Assembly: GCA_964436345.1 (NCBI GenBank)
Contig: CAYTCC010000008.1
Coordinates: forward strand, 1 to 27,539
DNA: 27,539 nucleotides
Direction: 5' to 3'
From: GCA-002694895 sp964436345
GTDB taxonomy: Bacteria > Chloroflexota > Dehalococcoidia > Lucifugimonadales > GCA-002694895
Shown here: piece by piece, positions 1 to 8,418 of the stretch
How the letters are laid out: the number at the start of each line of letters is the position of its first letter
How positions within the stretch are numbered: position 1 is the first letter of the stretch
Notes under the pieces: generated by a model
Told to the model about the DNA's origin: nothing
The model's input: only the letters and a program-made list of their open reading frames with translations
Database searches by the model: none
Position numbers and translations under genes: made by a program

Positions 1-576
1 AGTTGGTATTCTCTGGACTCTATGAACTCCACTTTCAAATTTTAGATTTTTATATACATTTGTTCCCAGAAGTTCAAATATTATTTCTTTGACACCACCC
101 AACCCAGTCAAATTAGAATTTAAAATATTGGTTTTCCAGGAATTTCTTTGTGCAAATCTTGTATACATCCTATATAAATTTTGAGCAAATAATGAAGCTT
201 CATCTCCGCCTGTCCCTGCTCTAATTTCCATAATTACATTGCTTTTATCATCTTTGTCCGATTCAAACAGTTTTTGCATAAGTTGTTTTCGCAATTGATT
301 TACTTTGAGTTCGATTTCTACTAACTCTTCTTGCGCTAATTCTTTTAGCTCATTTGATTCAGGGTCATTTATTATAATCTCTAATTCAGATTTTTGAGAA
401 ATATATTTTTTGTATTCGTTTGATATATCAGCAATTTTTTTTAATTCTGAATATTTTTCATATATGTTTTTGTTTTGTTCAAAATTGTTTGAAGCATTCT
501 CAGATATATTCTTCTCTATTGCATTAAATTCTTTTAAAATTTTATTTATTTTTATATTTATTTTTGATTCATTCAT
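1..576 (-). CDS. prfA: Peptide chain release factor 1, N-terminal part (cut by window edge)
   Basis: RF1 recognises UAA/UAG stop codons and triggers peptide release on the ribosome. I translated the minus strand from the ATG at 576: 192 codons are open to the window edge. The first ~110 residues are a Lys/Glu-rich helical domain. They are followed by the class-I release factor core with EIRAGTGGDEASLFA and, right at the edge, GVHRVQRIPT. The catalytic GGQ motif would lie just outside the window, so it cannot be checked. The start codon lies one base after the hisS stop (578-580), which implies co-transcription and translational coupling with hisS. The assignment to RF1 rather than RF2 rests on the absence of an RF2-type programmed frameshift and on overall resemblance; the family call is firm. 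Confidence 0.93.
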   Translation of the reverse strand, partial: MNESKINIKINKILKEFNAIEKNISENASNNFEQNKNIYEKYSELKKIADISNEYKKYISQKSELEIIINDPESNELKELAQEELVEIELKVNQLRKQLMQKLFESDKDDKSNVIMEIRAGTGGDEASLFAQNLYRMYTRFAQRNSWKTNILNSNLTGLGGVKEIIFELLGTNVYKNLKFESGVHRVQRIPT

Positions 577-577
577 A

Positions 578-1840
578 TTATTTATTTTGATTCATTAAAT
601 CAATAAATTCTTTTTCAGTTATATCTTTTTGAGCTCCGGTATTTAATTCTTTGTAAGTAATATAATTTAATTTTTCTTTCGGGTCACCAATAATAACAAT
701 TGTTGAAAATTTTAAATTATTTCCGTATCTCATATTTGCTTTTAAACTTCTGGAAGATAATGCCAATTCTGATTTTATATTATTTTTTCTGGCAATGAGA
801 TTAAATTTTATGGCTTTCGATTTTGATATATCAGTTAAGTATGTGAACAATATAGATTTTTTTTCATTTTGCGGTAAGCTGATTTCGTTGTTAATTATTT
901 CATTTATAACTCTTTCAACACCCATCCCAAAACCTACTCCTGGGGTTTTATTTCCGCCAATTTTTTCAATTAATCCATTATATCTCCCTCCCCCAACTAT
1001 TGCATTTTGCCTTTTATCTTTATCTGAAATTATTTCGAACACAGTATGAGTATAATAATCTAACCCTCTTACAAGGTTAGTATTAATATGATAGTCAATT
1101 TCAGCTAATTCAAGATACTTTTTTACATTTTCAAAATGTTTCAAATTTTTTTCTGAAAGAAAATCCATTATATTTGGAGAATTATTTATTTGGTTTTTAC
1201 AATTTGCATTTTTGCAGTCTAAAATTCTTAAAGCATTAGTTAATATTCTTTTATTACAATCGGCGCAATTATTTTTAGCCCAACCAGAATCTTTATAATA
1301 TTTCTGTAGTGCAGTTATAAATTGTTTTCTGTCTGTAATATCTCCAATTGAATTTATTGATAAATTTATATTTGATAAGCCTATTTTTTTCAATAATGTC
1401 CAGGCAAAGGATATGATTTCAGCGTCTAATTCAGGATCATGACTTCCTATGGTTTCTATACCAAATTGATGATGTTCTCTTAATCTTCCAGATTGGGGGC
1501 GTTCATATCTGAAAATGGAAGTGAAGTAATATAATTTGATCGGTTGAGGTTGATTAAACATTCCATTTTCAATGTATGATCTACATACTGAGGCTGTCCC
1601 TTCGGGTTGCAGTGTAATATTATTTTCTCCTCTATCTACAAATGAATATGTTTCTTTTGTCACTATATCTGTTCCTAGCCCAATCCCTCTCAGGAATAAG
1701 TCTGTTGATTCAAAGGTTGGTGTGTCAATTCTTTTGAATCCAAAAATATTGGCAAGATCAAATGCATGGTTTTTAAAATATTCCCAATACTTTTGATCGT
1801 TCGGTAGTATATCCTTAGTTCCTCTTATTGATTTGAACAT
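578..1840 (-). CDS. hisS: Histidyl-tRNA synthetase
   Basis: Class II aminoacyl-tRNA synthetase charging tRNA-His in the cytoplasm; 420 aa, the usual bacterial length. The N-terminus has the family GTKDILP signature. Motif 2 is visible as FRYERPQSGRLREHHQFG, the histidine-specific loop as LVRGLDYYTHTVFE, and motif 3 as GVGFGMGVERV. The C-terminal ~95 residues form the anticodon-binding domain. The start ATG at 1840 has a loose AGGAA about ten bases upstream. It is the first gene of a minus-strand pair with prfA and is divergent from the rel gene, sharing a 91-bp intergenic region. No oddity is visible in the catalytic motifs. Confidence 0.97.
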   Translation of the reverse strand: MFKSIRGTKDILPNDQKYWEYFKNHAFDLANIFGFKRIDTPTFESTDLFLRGIGLGTDIVTKETYSFVDRGENNITLQPEGTASVCRSYIENGMFNQPQPIKLYYFTSIFRYERPQSGRLREHHQFGIETIGSHDPELDAEIISFAWTLLKKIGLSNINLSINSIGDITDRKQFITALQKYYKDSGWAKNNCADCNKRILTNALRILDCKNANCKNQINNSPNIMDFLSEKNLKHFENVKKYLELAEIDYHINTNLVRGLDYYTHTVFEIISDKDKRQNAIVGGGRYNGLIEKIGGNKTPGVGFGMGVERVINEIINNEISLPQNEKKSILFTYLTDISKSKAIKFNLIARKNNIKSELALSSRSLKANMRYGNNLKFSTIVIIGDPKEKLNYITYKELNTGAQKDITEKEFIDLMNQNK

Positions 1841-1931
1841 CTATATATAGTTCCTATTTTTATTTTAAATGTTATGATTATAAATGTTAGTTATAAGATA
1901 TTTTTTATTCAAGTGGTACTTGGTTCTATAG

Positions 1932-4100
1932 ATGGTAATCACTAATTTAGATAACCAATATAAAAATTTTAAAAAAATAGCAAAATCATATCTTAATTCT
2001 GAACAATGGACTATTGTTGAAAATGCATATAATTTTGCTAATAATGCGCATGGAAATCAAAAAAGGCTAACTGGTGATAAATTCATTACCCATCCACTTG
2101 AAACTGCAAAATATTTAGCTGAATTACATTTAGATCATAATACTTTAGCAGCAGGGCTTTTGCATGATGTTATAGAAGATTGCGATGTAACTCCAAGCGA
2201 TTTAATTGATTCATTTGGTGAAGAAATCTCTTCTTTAGTTGAAGGTGTAACAAAATTAACAGAAGTTGAAAATGTATCAGAAATAAGATGGGAAGAAAAT
2301 ATTCAAACACATTCTATTCTTGAAGCTCAAACTTTAAGGAAAATGCTTATGACCGTAGCTGAAGATATTAGAGTGGTTTTAATTAAACTTAGTGACCGTT
2401 TACATAATATGGAAACTATTGATCCTTTACCAGATGATAGGAAAATTAAATTTTCTAAGGAAACTATGGAAATTTATGCACCCTTAGCACATAGATTGGG
2501 TATGTGGGATTTTAAATGGAGATTAGAAGACTTGGCGTTTAGGAATTTAGATCCAACAATGTATAAAAGAGTTGCGAAATTAGTAAATACTAAAAGAAAA
2601 AATAGAGATGAATATATTCTGAATGCAATAAATTTACTTAAGAGTAAATTAAAAGAAGAAGATATTGAAGCAGAAGTAAAAGGAAGATCTAAACATCTAT
2701 TTAGTATTTATAGGAAAATATTATTATATGAAAAAGAAAATAAAACAATTGATGAAATTTATGATTTGTTTGCTATTAGGGTAATAGTTCAAGATGTAAA
2801 AGATTGTTATATTTCCTTAGGAACAATACATAGTATTTGGCCTCCTCTGACAGGTGAATTTGATGATTATATTGCAAGGCCTAAAGATAATATGTATAGA
2901 TCTATTCATACATCTGTTCGCGGGGATAATAATTATCCTATAGAAATTCAAATACGAACAACAGAAATGGATGAATATGCTGAGCATGGTGTAGCAGCTC
3001 ACTGGAAATATAAAGAAGGATCTGTAGATGATGATACTTTTGATAAGAAAATGATTTGGCTAAGGCAATTATTGGATTGGCAGCGAGAAGTACCAGGAGA
3101 TCAAGAATTTATTGATTCATTTAAAACTGATATTTTCAATGATCAGGTATATGTTTTTACACCAAAAGGAGAAATCAAAGAATTACCTACAGGATCTACC
3201 CCTCTAGATTTCGCATATAGAATACATACTGATATAGGGCATTCATGTATAGGTGCTAAAGTAAATGAGAAATTGGTAGCATTGAATAAACAGCTTAATA
3301 ATGGAGATATAGTTGATATAGTTACTAGTCCTAGCGAAAAAGGTCCAAATTTAGATTGGTTAAATCCAGATTTAAAATATATTTTCACATCATCTGCAAA
3401 AGAGAAAATCAGGCTTTGGTTTAGAAAATCAGAGAAAGTAGAAAATATCAAAAGAGGTAAATCACTTGTAAATAAAGATATTTCTAAATTAGGTTTGGAT
3501 ATGACATTGGAAGGTTTAGTAGAAAATACTAAATATTCTTCTATAGATGATTTGTTAAATGATATAGGAAATGGTTCAATTTCAATTACAGATCTGGTTA
3601 AAAATATTTCACTTAGAGATATAAAAACGAAACAGATAACTAAAGACGAATTTGTTGATAACACAACTGATTCAATCAATGTTTTAGGAGTGGGGGATTT
3701 GTTAACTCGATTGGCAAAATGTTGCACCCCTATAAAAGGAATGCAAATAATTGGATATATAACTCGAAATAGAGGAGTAACTGTTCATGACAAAAAATGT
3801 ACAAATATTTTAAGTGAGAAAGAAATTGATAGATTTATAAGTGTTTCATGGGGGTTAAATGAAACTTTATATTCTGTTAGAATCTATGTTGAAGCTATTG
3901 ATCGTGTTGGATTACTTAAGGATATTACTTCTTTACTCTCAGATGAAAGAATCAATATAAGTGGAAGTATGACCGAAAATAAAGACGGCAATAGTTATAT
4001 CACTTTGAATATATATGTAAAAAGTATGAGTCAGTTGAATTCAGTTTTTACAAAAATTGAAAATATAAAAAGTGTTTTAAATGTTAAAAGATTAAAATAA
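1932..4100 (+). CDS. rel: RelA/SpoT-family (p)ppGpp synthetase/hydrolase
   Basis: Long RSH protein (722 aa) controlling the stringent response. Residues ~45-200 are the HD hydrolase domain with intact metal/catalytic residues: H54, HD 78-79, ED 82-83, and D155/N159 in IKLSDRLHNM. Residues ~235-350 are the synthetase domain, with YRSIHTSV and IEIQIRTTEMDEYAEHG. TGS lies at ~395-455 (YVFTPKGEIKELPTGSTPLD), then a helical and Cys-containing region (KCCTPIKG), and a C-terminal ACT domain from ~645. The synthetase metal motif at residues 309-312 reads EFDD. That is the form described for monofunctional RelA, whereas bifunctional enzymes usually carry RxKD, yet the HD domain looks intact here. No Shine-Dalgarno is evident before the ATG. 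rpsT follows after 10 bp. Confidence 0.95.
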   Translation: MVITNLDNQYKNFKKIAKSYLNSEQWTIVENAYNFANNAHGNQKRLTGDKFITHPLETAKYLAELHLDHNTLAAGLLHDVIEDCDVTPSDLIDSFGEEISSLVEGVTKLTEVENVSEIRWEENIQTHSILEAQTLRKMLMTVAEDIRVVLIKLSDRLHNMETIDPLPDDRKIKFSKETMEIYAPLAHRLGMWDFKWRLEDLAFRNLDPTMYKRVAKLVNTKRKNRDEYILNAINLLKSKLKEEDIEAEVKGRSKHLFSIYRKILLYEKENKTIDEIYDLFAIRVIVQDVKDCYISLGTIHSIWPPLTGEFDDYIARPKDNMYRSIHTSVRGDNNYPIEIQIRTTEMDEYAEHGVAAHWKYKEGSVDDDTFDKKMIWLRQLLDWQREVPGDQEFIDSFKTDIFNDQVYVFTPKGEIKELPTGSTPLDFAYRIHTDIGHSCIGAKVNEKLVALNKQLNNGDIVDIVTSPSEKGPNLDWLNPDLKYIFTSSAKEKIRLWFRKSEKVENIKRGKSLVNKDISKLGLDMTLEGLVENTKYSSIDDLLNDIGNGSISITDLVKNISLRDIKTKQITKDEFVDNTTDSINVLGVGDLLTRLAKCCTPIKGMQIIGYITRNRGVTVHDKKCTNILSEKEIDRFISVSWGLNETLYSVRIYVEAIDRVGLLKDITSLLSDERINISGSMTENKDGNSYITLNIYVKSMSQLNSVFTKIENIKSVLNVKRLK

Positions 4101-4110
4101 AGGGGAAATA

Positions 4111-4371
4111 TTGTCATCTAATAAATCAACAAGAGTCTCTAATAGGAGATATGCTGAAAAACAGCCTTTCAGAACAAAAGTTAAAAACTTGATTTCTGAA
4201 ACAAGGAAGGCTATTTTAGAAGGTAATAAAGAAAAAGCGCAAGAATATGGAAAACAAGCAGTTTCTGCACTAGATAAAGCTAGGCAAAAAAATGTATTGC
4301 ATTCTAATAACTCTGCCAGGAAAAAATCAAGATTGTTAAAACAAATCAATCATTTACTTAAGAGTGAATAA
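4111..4371 (+). CDS. rpsT: 30S ribosomal protein S20
   Basis: Small primary rRNA-binding protein of the 30S subunit, 86 aa. It is very Lys/Arg-rich and helical, with the family pattern SNKSTRVSNRRYAEKQPFRTKVKN near the start (residues 3-26) and NSARKKSRLLKQINHL near the end. The start is a TTG at 4111; AGGGG at 4101-4105 is a well-placed ribosome-binding site, and no in-frame ATG is available that would keep the conserved N-terminus. It follows rel by 10 bp and is probably read from the same transcript. lexA has its own promoter just downstream. Confidence 0.93.
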   Translation: MSSNKSTRVSNRRYAEKQPFRTKVKNLISETRKAILEGNKEKAQEYGKQAVSALDKARQKNVLHSNNSARKKSRLLKQINHLLKSE

Positions 4372-4381
4372 GTACATCAGA

Positions 4382-4410
4382 TTGCAAATTTAGAACATAT
4401 GTGCTATTAT
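4382..4410 (+). promoter_or_regulatory. lexA promoter with extended -10; transcript probably leaderless
   Basis: TTGCAA (4382-4387) lies exactly 17 bp from TATTAT (4405-4410), and a TG dinucleotide at 4402-4403 makes an extended -10. The expected transcription start, about seven bases past the -10, coincides with the A of the lexA ATG at 4418. No Shine-Dalgarno precedes that ATG, which fits a leaderless mRNA. This is prediction from sequence only. Confidence 0.6.
4393..4404. promoter_or_regulatory. Putative LexA (SOS) operator
   Basis: GAACATATGTGC matches the Gram-positive/actinobacterial-type box GAACN4GTTC with a single mismatch in the right half (GTGC for GTTC). It lies between the -35 and -10 elements of the lexA promoter and overlaps the extended TG motif, the classical position for autorepression. 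The central ATAT also fits the usual AT-rich core. Confidence 0.6.
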
Positions 4411-4417
4411 TACTCGT

Positions 4418-5044
4418 ATGTCAGATTTAAATGATAAGCAAAGTAAAATAATTTCTTTTATTCAGGATTATTACAATGAGTTTGGTATTTCTCCTACTGT
4501 TAGAGAAATACAGAATGGCTGTAATATCACTTCAACTTCTGTAGTTGATTACAACTTGAAAGCACTTAAAAATAAAGGTTATTTAGATAAGCGACCAGAT
4601 ATATCTAGGGCGATTAAATTGAATAATATAAATGATAATTTCTTCAGAATTCCTATACTTTCGTCAATTGCAGCAGGTGAACCGTTAATAGTTAATCCAG
4701 AACAAATTTCTGACCCGGAAAGTTATGATGATTACGTTGAATTACCAAATAATTTTTCTAAAGAAAAAAAATTATTTGCTTTAAGAGTTAAGGGTGATTC
4801 TATGATAGATGCTTTAATAAGTAATAATGATATTGTAATAATGAAACCTGCTAACGAGGCGGGTAACGGAGAAATGATTGCAGCATGGCTTCCAGCAAAT
4901 GAGGAAGTGACATTAAAACGATTTTATCTTCGGAATAACAAAGTAGAATTACACTCTGAAAATCCTAAATATGATCCTATTGTAGTAGATCCTCAAAACG
5001 TATTAATTAAAGGTAAAGTTGTAGGAGTTATAAGGAAAGTATAG
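4418..5044 (+). CDS. lexA: LexA SOS repressor
   Basis: Transcriptional repressor of the SOS regulon, inactivated by RecA-stimulated self-cleavage. The protein has 208 aa, close to the family norm. Residues ~1-65 form the winged helix-turn-helix (ISPTVREIQNGCNITSTSVVDYNL). The cleavage site is A86-G87 in SSIAAGEPL. The peptidase dyad is S128 (VKGDSMID) and K167 (EVTLKRF). All autocleavage residues are therefore present. A LexA-type box and extended -10 lie directly upstream, indicating autoregulation. The gene follows rpsT by 46 bp and precedes tatA by 54 bp. No error-prone polymerase or other SOS gene is adjacent. Confidence 0.96.
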   Translation: MSDLNDKQSKIISFIQDYYNEFGISPTVREIQNGCNITSTSVVDYNLKALKNKGYLDKRPDISRAIKLNNINDNFFRIPILSSIAAGEPLIVNPEQISDPESYDDYVELPNNFSKEKKLFALRVKGDSMIDALISNNDIVIMKPANEAGNGEMIAAWLPANEEVTLKRFYLRNNKVELHSENPKYDPIVVDPQNVLIKGKVVGVIRKV

Positions 5045-5098
5045 ATTTCAAAAGTAATATTAAGTATTATATATTTATTATTACATTAAGGAGTTTTT

Positions 5099-5287
5099 AT
5101 GCCTTTTGGTTTAGGCCCAACAGAATTAATAATTATATTAGGTATCGCTTTATTGTTATTTGGAGCTAAAAGATTACCTGAAATAGGAAGCTCATTAGGG
5201 AATGCCATTAAAGAATTTAGGAAAACTCAAAGTGATGATTCAAATTCTGAAAAAAAATCTATATCTTCTTCTGATAAAAAAGAATAA
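5099..5287 (+). CDS. tatA: Sec-independent translocase protein TatA
   Basis: Small pore-forming component of the twin-arginine translocase, 62 aa. It has a short N-terminal membrane helix (ELIIILGIALLLFGAKRLPE) with the diagnostic F-G hinge, an amphipathic helix (LGNAIKEFRKT) and a polar Ser/Lys tail. AAGGAG stands a few bases before the ATG, a strong ribosome-binding site. It is convergent with tatC, the two stop codons being only five bases apart. A second TatA/B-type gene accompanies tatC, so this copy most likely plays the TatA role. Confidence 0.92.
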   Translation: MPFGLGPTELIIILGIALLLFGAKRLPEIGSSLGNAIKEFRKTQSDDSNSEKKSISSSDKKE

Positions 5288-5292
5288 TTATA

Positions 5293-6042
5293 TCAAATTT
5301 CTTTATTCCCTCTATTTATAATCCAAACTAGTAAAAATCCTATTTCATATAAAAGAATAATTGGTATTGCAACAAGTGTTTGATTAATTGGATCAAATGT
5401 GGGTGTAATAATAGCCCCTAAAACAAATGCTACAACCCAAAAATACCTTCTGAATCTTCTAATTTTATTTGAATTAATTATTTTTAATTTTCCTAATATA
5501 AACATTATTAAAGGTGTTTGGAATATTAATCCCATCCATGAAAGTAAAGAGATAAGAATACCTATATAATTTCCTATTCGTATATACGGCGTTGCAATAT
5601 CTGATCCAAAAGTAATTAAAAATTTTATTGCCGGAGGAAATAAAATATATAACCCAAAAATCAAACCTAATGTAAACGTGACATATATAATTGGAATGCT
5701 TGAATACAAAAATAATTTCTCTTTTCTTTTTAGCCCTGGACTAATAAACAATATGATTTGTAAAAATACTATTGGTGAAGCTATTAATACACCGGTATAT
5801 ATTGATACCTTGATAGCTACAGAAATATATTCGGTAAGTTCTGTATAAATTGGCTTGGTTGTTTGAAAGTAAGTTAACCCATTGGGTGGATTTATCAAAA
5901 ATTCTAAAATATCTTTATGAAAGATAAATGTTACTATTCCTGAAATTAATATTGTTATAACACTAATTATTATTCTTTTTCTGAGTTCTAAAACATGGTT
6001 TGAAAATGTATTTTTTGTTTCAGTTTTGTTCATCTTTTTCAT
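5293..6042 (-). CDS. tatC: Sec-independent translocase protein TatC
   Basis: Polytopic membrane receptor that recognises twin-arginine signal peptides and docks TatA/B. The protein has 249 aa. It opens with the conserved cytoplasmic N-terminal motif NHVLELRKRIIIS and has about six hydrophobic segments, including the region around FISPGLKRKEK that is typical of the family. It overlaps the end of the upstream tatB-like gene by 23 bp from the first Met, or by 14 bp if the Met at codon 4 is used; the overlap suggests translational coupling. It is the last gene of the rlmD-like/tatB/tatC run and ends five bases from tatA on the opposite strand. Confidence 0.95.
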   Translation of the reverse strand: MKKMNKTETKNTFSNHVLELRKRIIISVITILISGIVTFIFHKDILEFLINPPNGLTYFQTTKPIYTELTEYISVAIKVSIYTGVLIASPIVFLQIILFISPGLKRKEKLFLYSSIPIIYVTFTLGLIFGLYILFPPAIKFLITFGSDIATPYIRIGNYIGILISLLSWMGLIFQTPLIMFILGKLKIINSNKIRRFRRYFWVVAFVLGAIITPTFDPINQTLVAIPIILLYEIGFLLVWIINRGNKEI

Positions 6043-6220
6043 CTTCTTCTTTGTAATTTATGTCTATTGAATTTTGTAATTCGTGTATCCATCTTCTAGA
6101 TGATTTAAGAAGATCTCCTATAGATTTTGAAAATTGTACAAGTTTTGCAGGCCCCAAAATTATTAAGGCTACAAGTAGTACCCAAATTAATTCCATGCTG
6201 CCTATATTAAATAGATTCAT
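6020..6220 (-). CDS. tatB: TatA/TatB-family translocase subunit, TatB-like
   Basis: A 66-aa protein with a single N-terminal membrane helix beginning about residue 9 (MELIWVLLVALIILGPAKL), a G-P-A-K hinge, an amphipathic helix (FSKSIGDLLKSSRR) and a very acidic C-terminus (EEDEKDEQ). The GPxKL form of the hinge and the direct coupling to tatC point to the TatB role, while the separate FGAKRLP protein at 5099 looks like TatA. The tail is much shorter than that of proteobacterial TatB, so a bifunctional TatA/B role is possible. No clear Shine-Dalgarno is seen before the ATG; a TAAAAT seven bases upstream could make a leaderless start. Confidence 0.82.
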   Translation of the reverse strand: MNLFNIGSMELIWVLLVALIILGPAKLVQFSKSIGDLLKSSRRWIHELQNSIDINYKEEDEKDEQN

Positions 6221-6241
6221 TTGTTTTATTTTAAAGTTATA

Positions 6242-7444
6242 TTATTTTTGATTAACCTTCAATAATGTAATGCTCTCAACGTGATGGGTATTTGGGAATA
6301 AATCAATGGGAGTTATAGACTGTATTTTATACTTTTCTTTATTAAGTATTTCCAAATCCCTTGCTAATGTTTTAGGTTCACAAGATATGTAAATTATATT
6401 ATCTACCGGATGTGAAGTTAAACTGTTTAACAATTTCTCATCACACCCTTTTCTTGATGGGTCTAAAATTACAACATCAATTTTAGATTTGATTTCTTTT
6501 ATTACATCTTCAGAATTACCTATTAAAATTTTATAATTTGGTATATTTGTAATATTAATTTTTGCATCAGACACAGCTGAACTAGATTGCTCTACTCCTA
6601 TAACTTTTTCAAAATATTCACTTAATAAAATCCCAAATGTTCCCACACCTGAATAAGCATCAACTAACAATTTTTTTTTATTAGTTTTTATTAAAGATAA
6701 AATTGTATTTTTCATATTTTCTATTTGATGACTGTTAATCTGGAAAAATGAAGGTGAGCTTATTTGAAATTCGTAATCTGAAATTTCTTCTGTATAATGT
6801 TTTTGCCCAGTTTTGATTTTGATATCTGGATTTTTAAATTTTGGTTGAATTAAAAATGTGTTTGTATTCTCTGATGCTCTTATAGATAACTGCGATGACT
6901 CTCCTGTTAAATTTTCTAATTTTTTAATATATTTATTTATTTTATTGTTCATAATCAAACAATGATTCACAGCAGCAAATTTTTTCGTAACTTTATTTAT
7001 AAACCCAATTTGCCCATTTCTCCTAATTGTAAATCTGCCATGATTTCTGTATTTAAATTGTTTTTTAGATTTAATAATTTTTTTTATATTGATTTGAGAA
7101 TCTATTTTTGATTTGATTTCTTTAAATATAATTTGTTCTTTTAGTTTTAATTGATAATCATATATAATGTGTTGCCAATTACATCCAGTGCAAAATCCAT
7201 AAAATTGACAAGGCGGCTCTAATCGATTCGGAGATGGAACTAATACCTTTTTTACAATTCCAAATATTCTTTGTTTTTTTCTTTTGGTTTTTTTTTGAAT
7301 ATCAAGTTCAGCTAAAACAATTTCACCTGGAATACCGCCAAATATATTTATTTTTTCTCCATTATAATAACTAGTAGTATCGCCATCCGACTCAATACTC
7401 TCTAATTTTAATTTAATTAATTTTTTTGTATAATTTTTTTCCAT
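6242..7444 (-). CDS. 23S rRNA (uracil-5-)-methyltransferase, RlmD/TrmA family
   Basis: SAM-dependent RNA m5U methyltransferase, 400 aa. Residues ~5-68 form a TRAM-type beta-barrel RNA-binding domain. C79, C85, C88 (CQFYGFCTGC) and C162 (NHC) match the 4Fe-4S ligand set of RlmD/RlmC-type enzymes. The methyltransferase domain has VDAYSGVGTFGILLS, the VVILDPSRKG motif, the catalytic cysteine in YISCEPKTLARDL and the catalytic Glu in HHVESITLL. The proline-proline of the usual DPPRKG is DPSRKG here, a mild change. The exact uridine targeted (RlmD, RlmC or another site) cannot be told from sequence alone. It heads the run leading into tatB-tatC and is divergent from lipA. Confidence 0.88.
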   Translation of the reverse strand: MEKNYTKKLIKLKLESIESDGDTTSYYNGEKINIFGGIPGEIVLAELDIQKKTKRKKQRIFGIVKKVLVPSPNRLEPPCQFYGFCTGCNWQHIIYDYQLKLKEQIIFKEIKSKIDSQINIKKIIKSKKQFKYRNHGRFTIRRNGQIGFINKVTKKFAAVNHCLIMNNKINKYIKKLENLTGESSQLSIRASENTNTFLIQPKFKNPDIKIKTGQKHYTEEISDYEFQISSPSFFQINSHQIENMKNTILSLIKTNKKKLLVDAYSGVGTFGILLSEYFEKVIGVEQSSSAVSDAKINITNIPNYKILIGNSEDVIKEIKSKIDVVILDPSRKGCDEKLLNSLTSHPVDNIIYISCEPKTLARDLEILNKEKYKIQSITPIDLFPNTHHVESITLLKVNQK

Positions 7445-7475
7445 TACCGAATTACAGCTCTGATGTTATATAGTA

Positions 7476-7481
7476 TATAAT
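7476..7481 (+). promoter_or_regulatory. Candidate -10 box for lipA
   Basis: A perfect TATAAT lies 30 bp before the lipA ATG, and GGAG at about 7499-7502 gives a ribosome-binding site. No convincing -35 is seen at 16-18 bp (TTACAG at 7452-7457 is poor), so this is a weak prediction. Confidence 0.35.
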
Positions 7482-7510
7482 TTAATTAATAATTTTATGG
7501 AGACCATTAT

Positions 7511-8392
7511 ATGACAACTTCCAGAAGACTACCTCAATGGTTAAAGGCGAAAATGCCTGGTAGTAAAAATTATATAGAAGTCAAAAATTTGATAAATAAA
7601 AATTCTCTGAATACTGTATGCGCTGATGCAAAATGTCCTAATATTGGAGAATGTTGGGATAATAGAACAGCTACTTTTATGATATTAGGAGACATATGTA
7701 CACGAGCTTGCCGATATTGCGCTGTTAAATCTGGAAAACCTATAGGACTTGATATTAAAGAGCCCCTTCGAGTTTCAGATGCTGTTAAAAAATTAGATTT
7801 AAAATATGCTGTTTTGACTTCTGTAGATAGAGATGATTTACCAGATGGAGGTTCATTTATTTTTAAACAATGTATTAATTTGATACATAAAAATTCCCCA
7901 GGATGTAAAGTAGAGGTATTAATCCCTGATTTTCAGGGAGATTGGAATGATTTGAAAACAGTAATGGATGCAAATCCTGAAACTCTAAATCATAATATCG
8001 AAACAGTAGAGAGAGTTTTTAAATCAGTGAGAGCCAAAGGTGATTATAGATTATCTTTAGACCTTCTATTAAAAGCCAAAGAATTAAATTCGTATAGTGT
8101 AACTAAATCTGGATTGATGGTCGGATTAGGAGAAACATGGGATGAAATTATAAATACTTTAAAAGATTTAAGGGCTGCGGATTGTGATCTCTTAACTATA
8201 GGCCAATATATTAAACCTACTCCTAAACATGTAGATGTTATTAAATGGTATACCCCTGAAGAATTTATTGAATTAAGATCTATAGCGAAGGATTTAGGAT
8301 TTAAAGGTGCTGTTTCAGGACCTTTAGTCCGAAGTTCTTATAAAGCAGATGAACAATACTATCAGGCTAAGGGATTAATTCCTATAAGTTGA
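7511..8392 (+). CDS. lipA: Lipoyl synthase
   Basis: Radical-SAM enzyme that inserts two sulfurs into protein-bound octanoyl groups to make lipoyl cofactors. The protein has 293 aa. The auxiliary cluster motif is C37-x4-C42-x5-C48 (CADAKCPNIGEC), and the radical-SAM cluster motif is C63-x3-C67-x2-C70 (CTRACRYC). The C-terminal RSSY motif that supplies the serine ligand is present at about residues 274-277. All cluster ligands are intact. No lipB or lplA is next to it, so the octanoyl donor is encoded elsewhere. It ends 26 bp from the convergent small gene at 8419. Confidence 0.97.
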   Translation: MTTSRRLPQWLKAKMPGSKNYIEVKNLINKNSLNTVCADAKCPNIGECWDNRTATFMILGDICTRACRYCAVKSGKPIGLDIKEPLRVSDAVKKLDLKYAVLTSVDRDDLPDGGSFIFKQCINLIHKNSPGCKVEVLIPDFQGDWNDLKTVMDANPETLNHNIETVERVFKSVRAKGDYRLSLDLLLKAKELNSYSVTKSGLMVGLGETWDEIINTLKDLRAADCDLLTIGQYIKPTPKHVDVIKWYTPEEFIELRSIAKDLGFKGAVSGPLVRSSYKADEQYYQAKGLIPIS

Positions 8393-8418
8393 TTTTAAGC
8401 AATATATTTTTATGAAAA

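Noticed and set aside
1841..1931. Promoters or a T-box-like leader in the hisS/rel divergent region
   Set aside because: A TATAAT on the minus strand (1882-1877) is visible but without a matching -35. The region is too short for a T-box riboswitch and lacks its conserved pieces.
3143..3727. A 194-codon open frame on the minus strand inside rel
   Set aside because: It is fully antisense to the conserved TGS and C-terminal region of Rel, has no family motif or ribosome-binding site, and long antisense frames are common opposite AT-rich genes.
5045..5098. Possible hairpin terminator between lexA and tatA
   Set aside because: The gap is AT-rich with only weak complementarity and no stable GC stem or T-run; I could not support a terminator.
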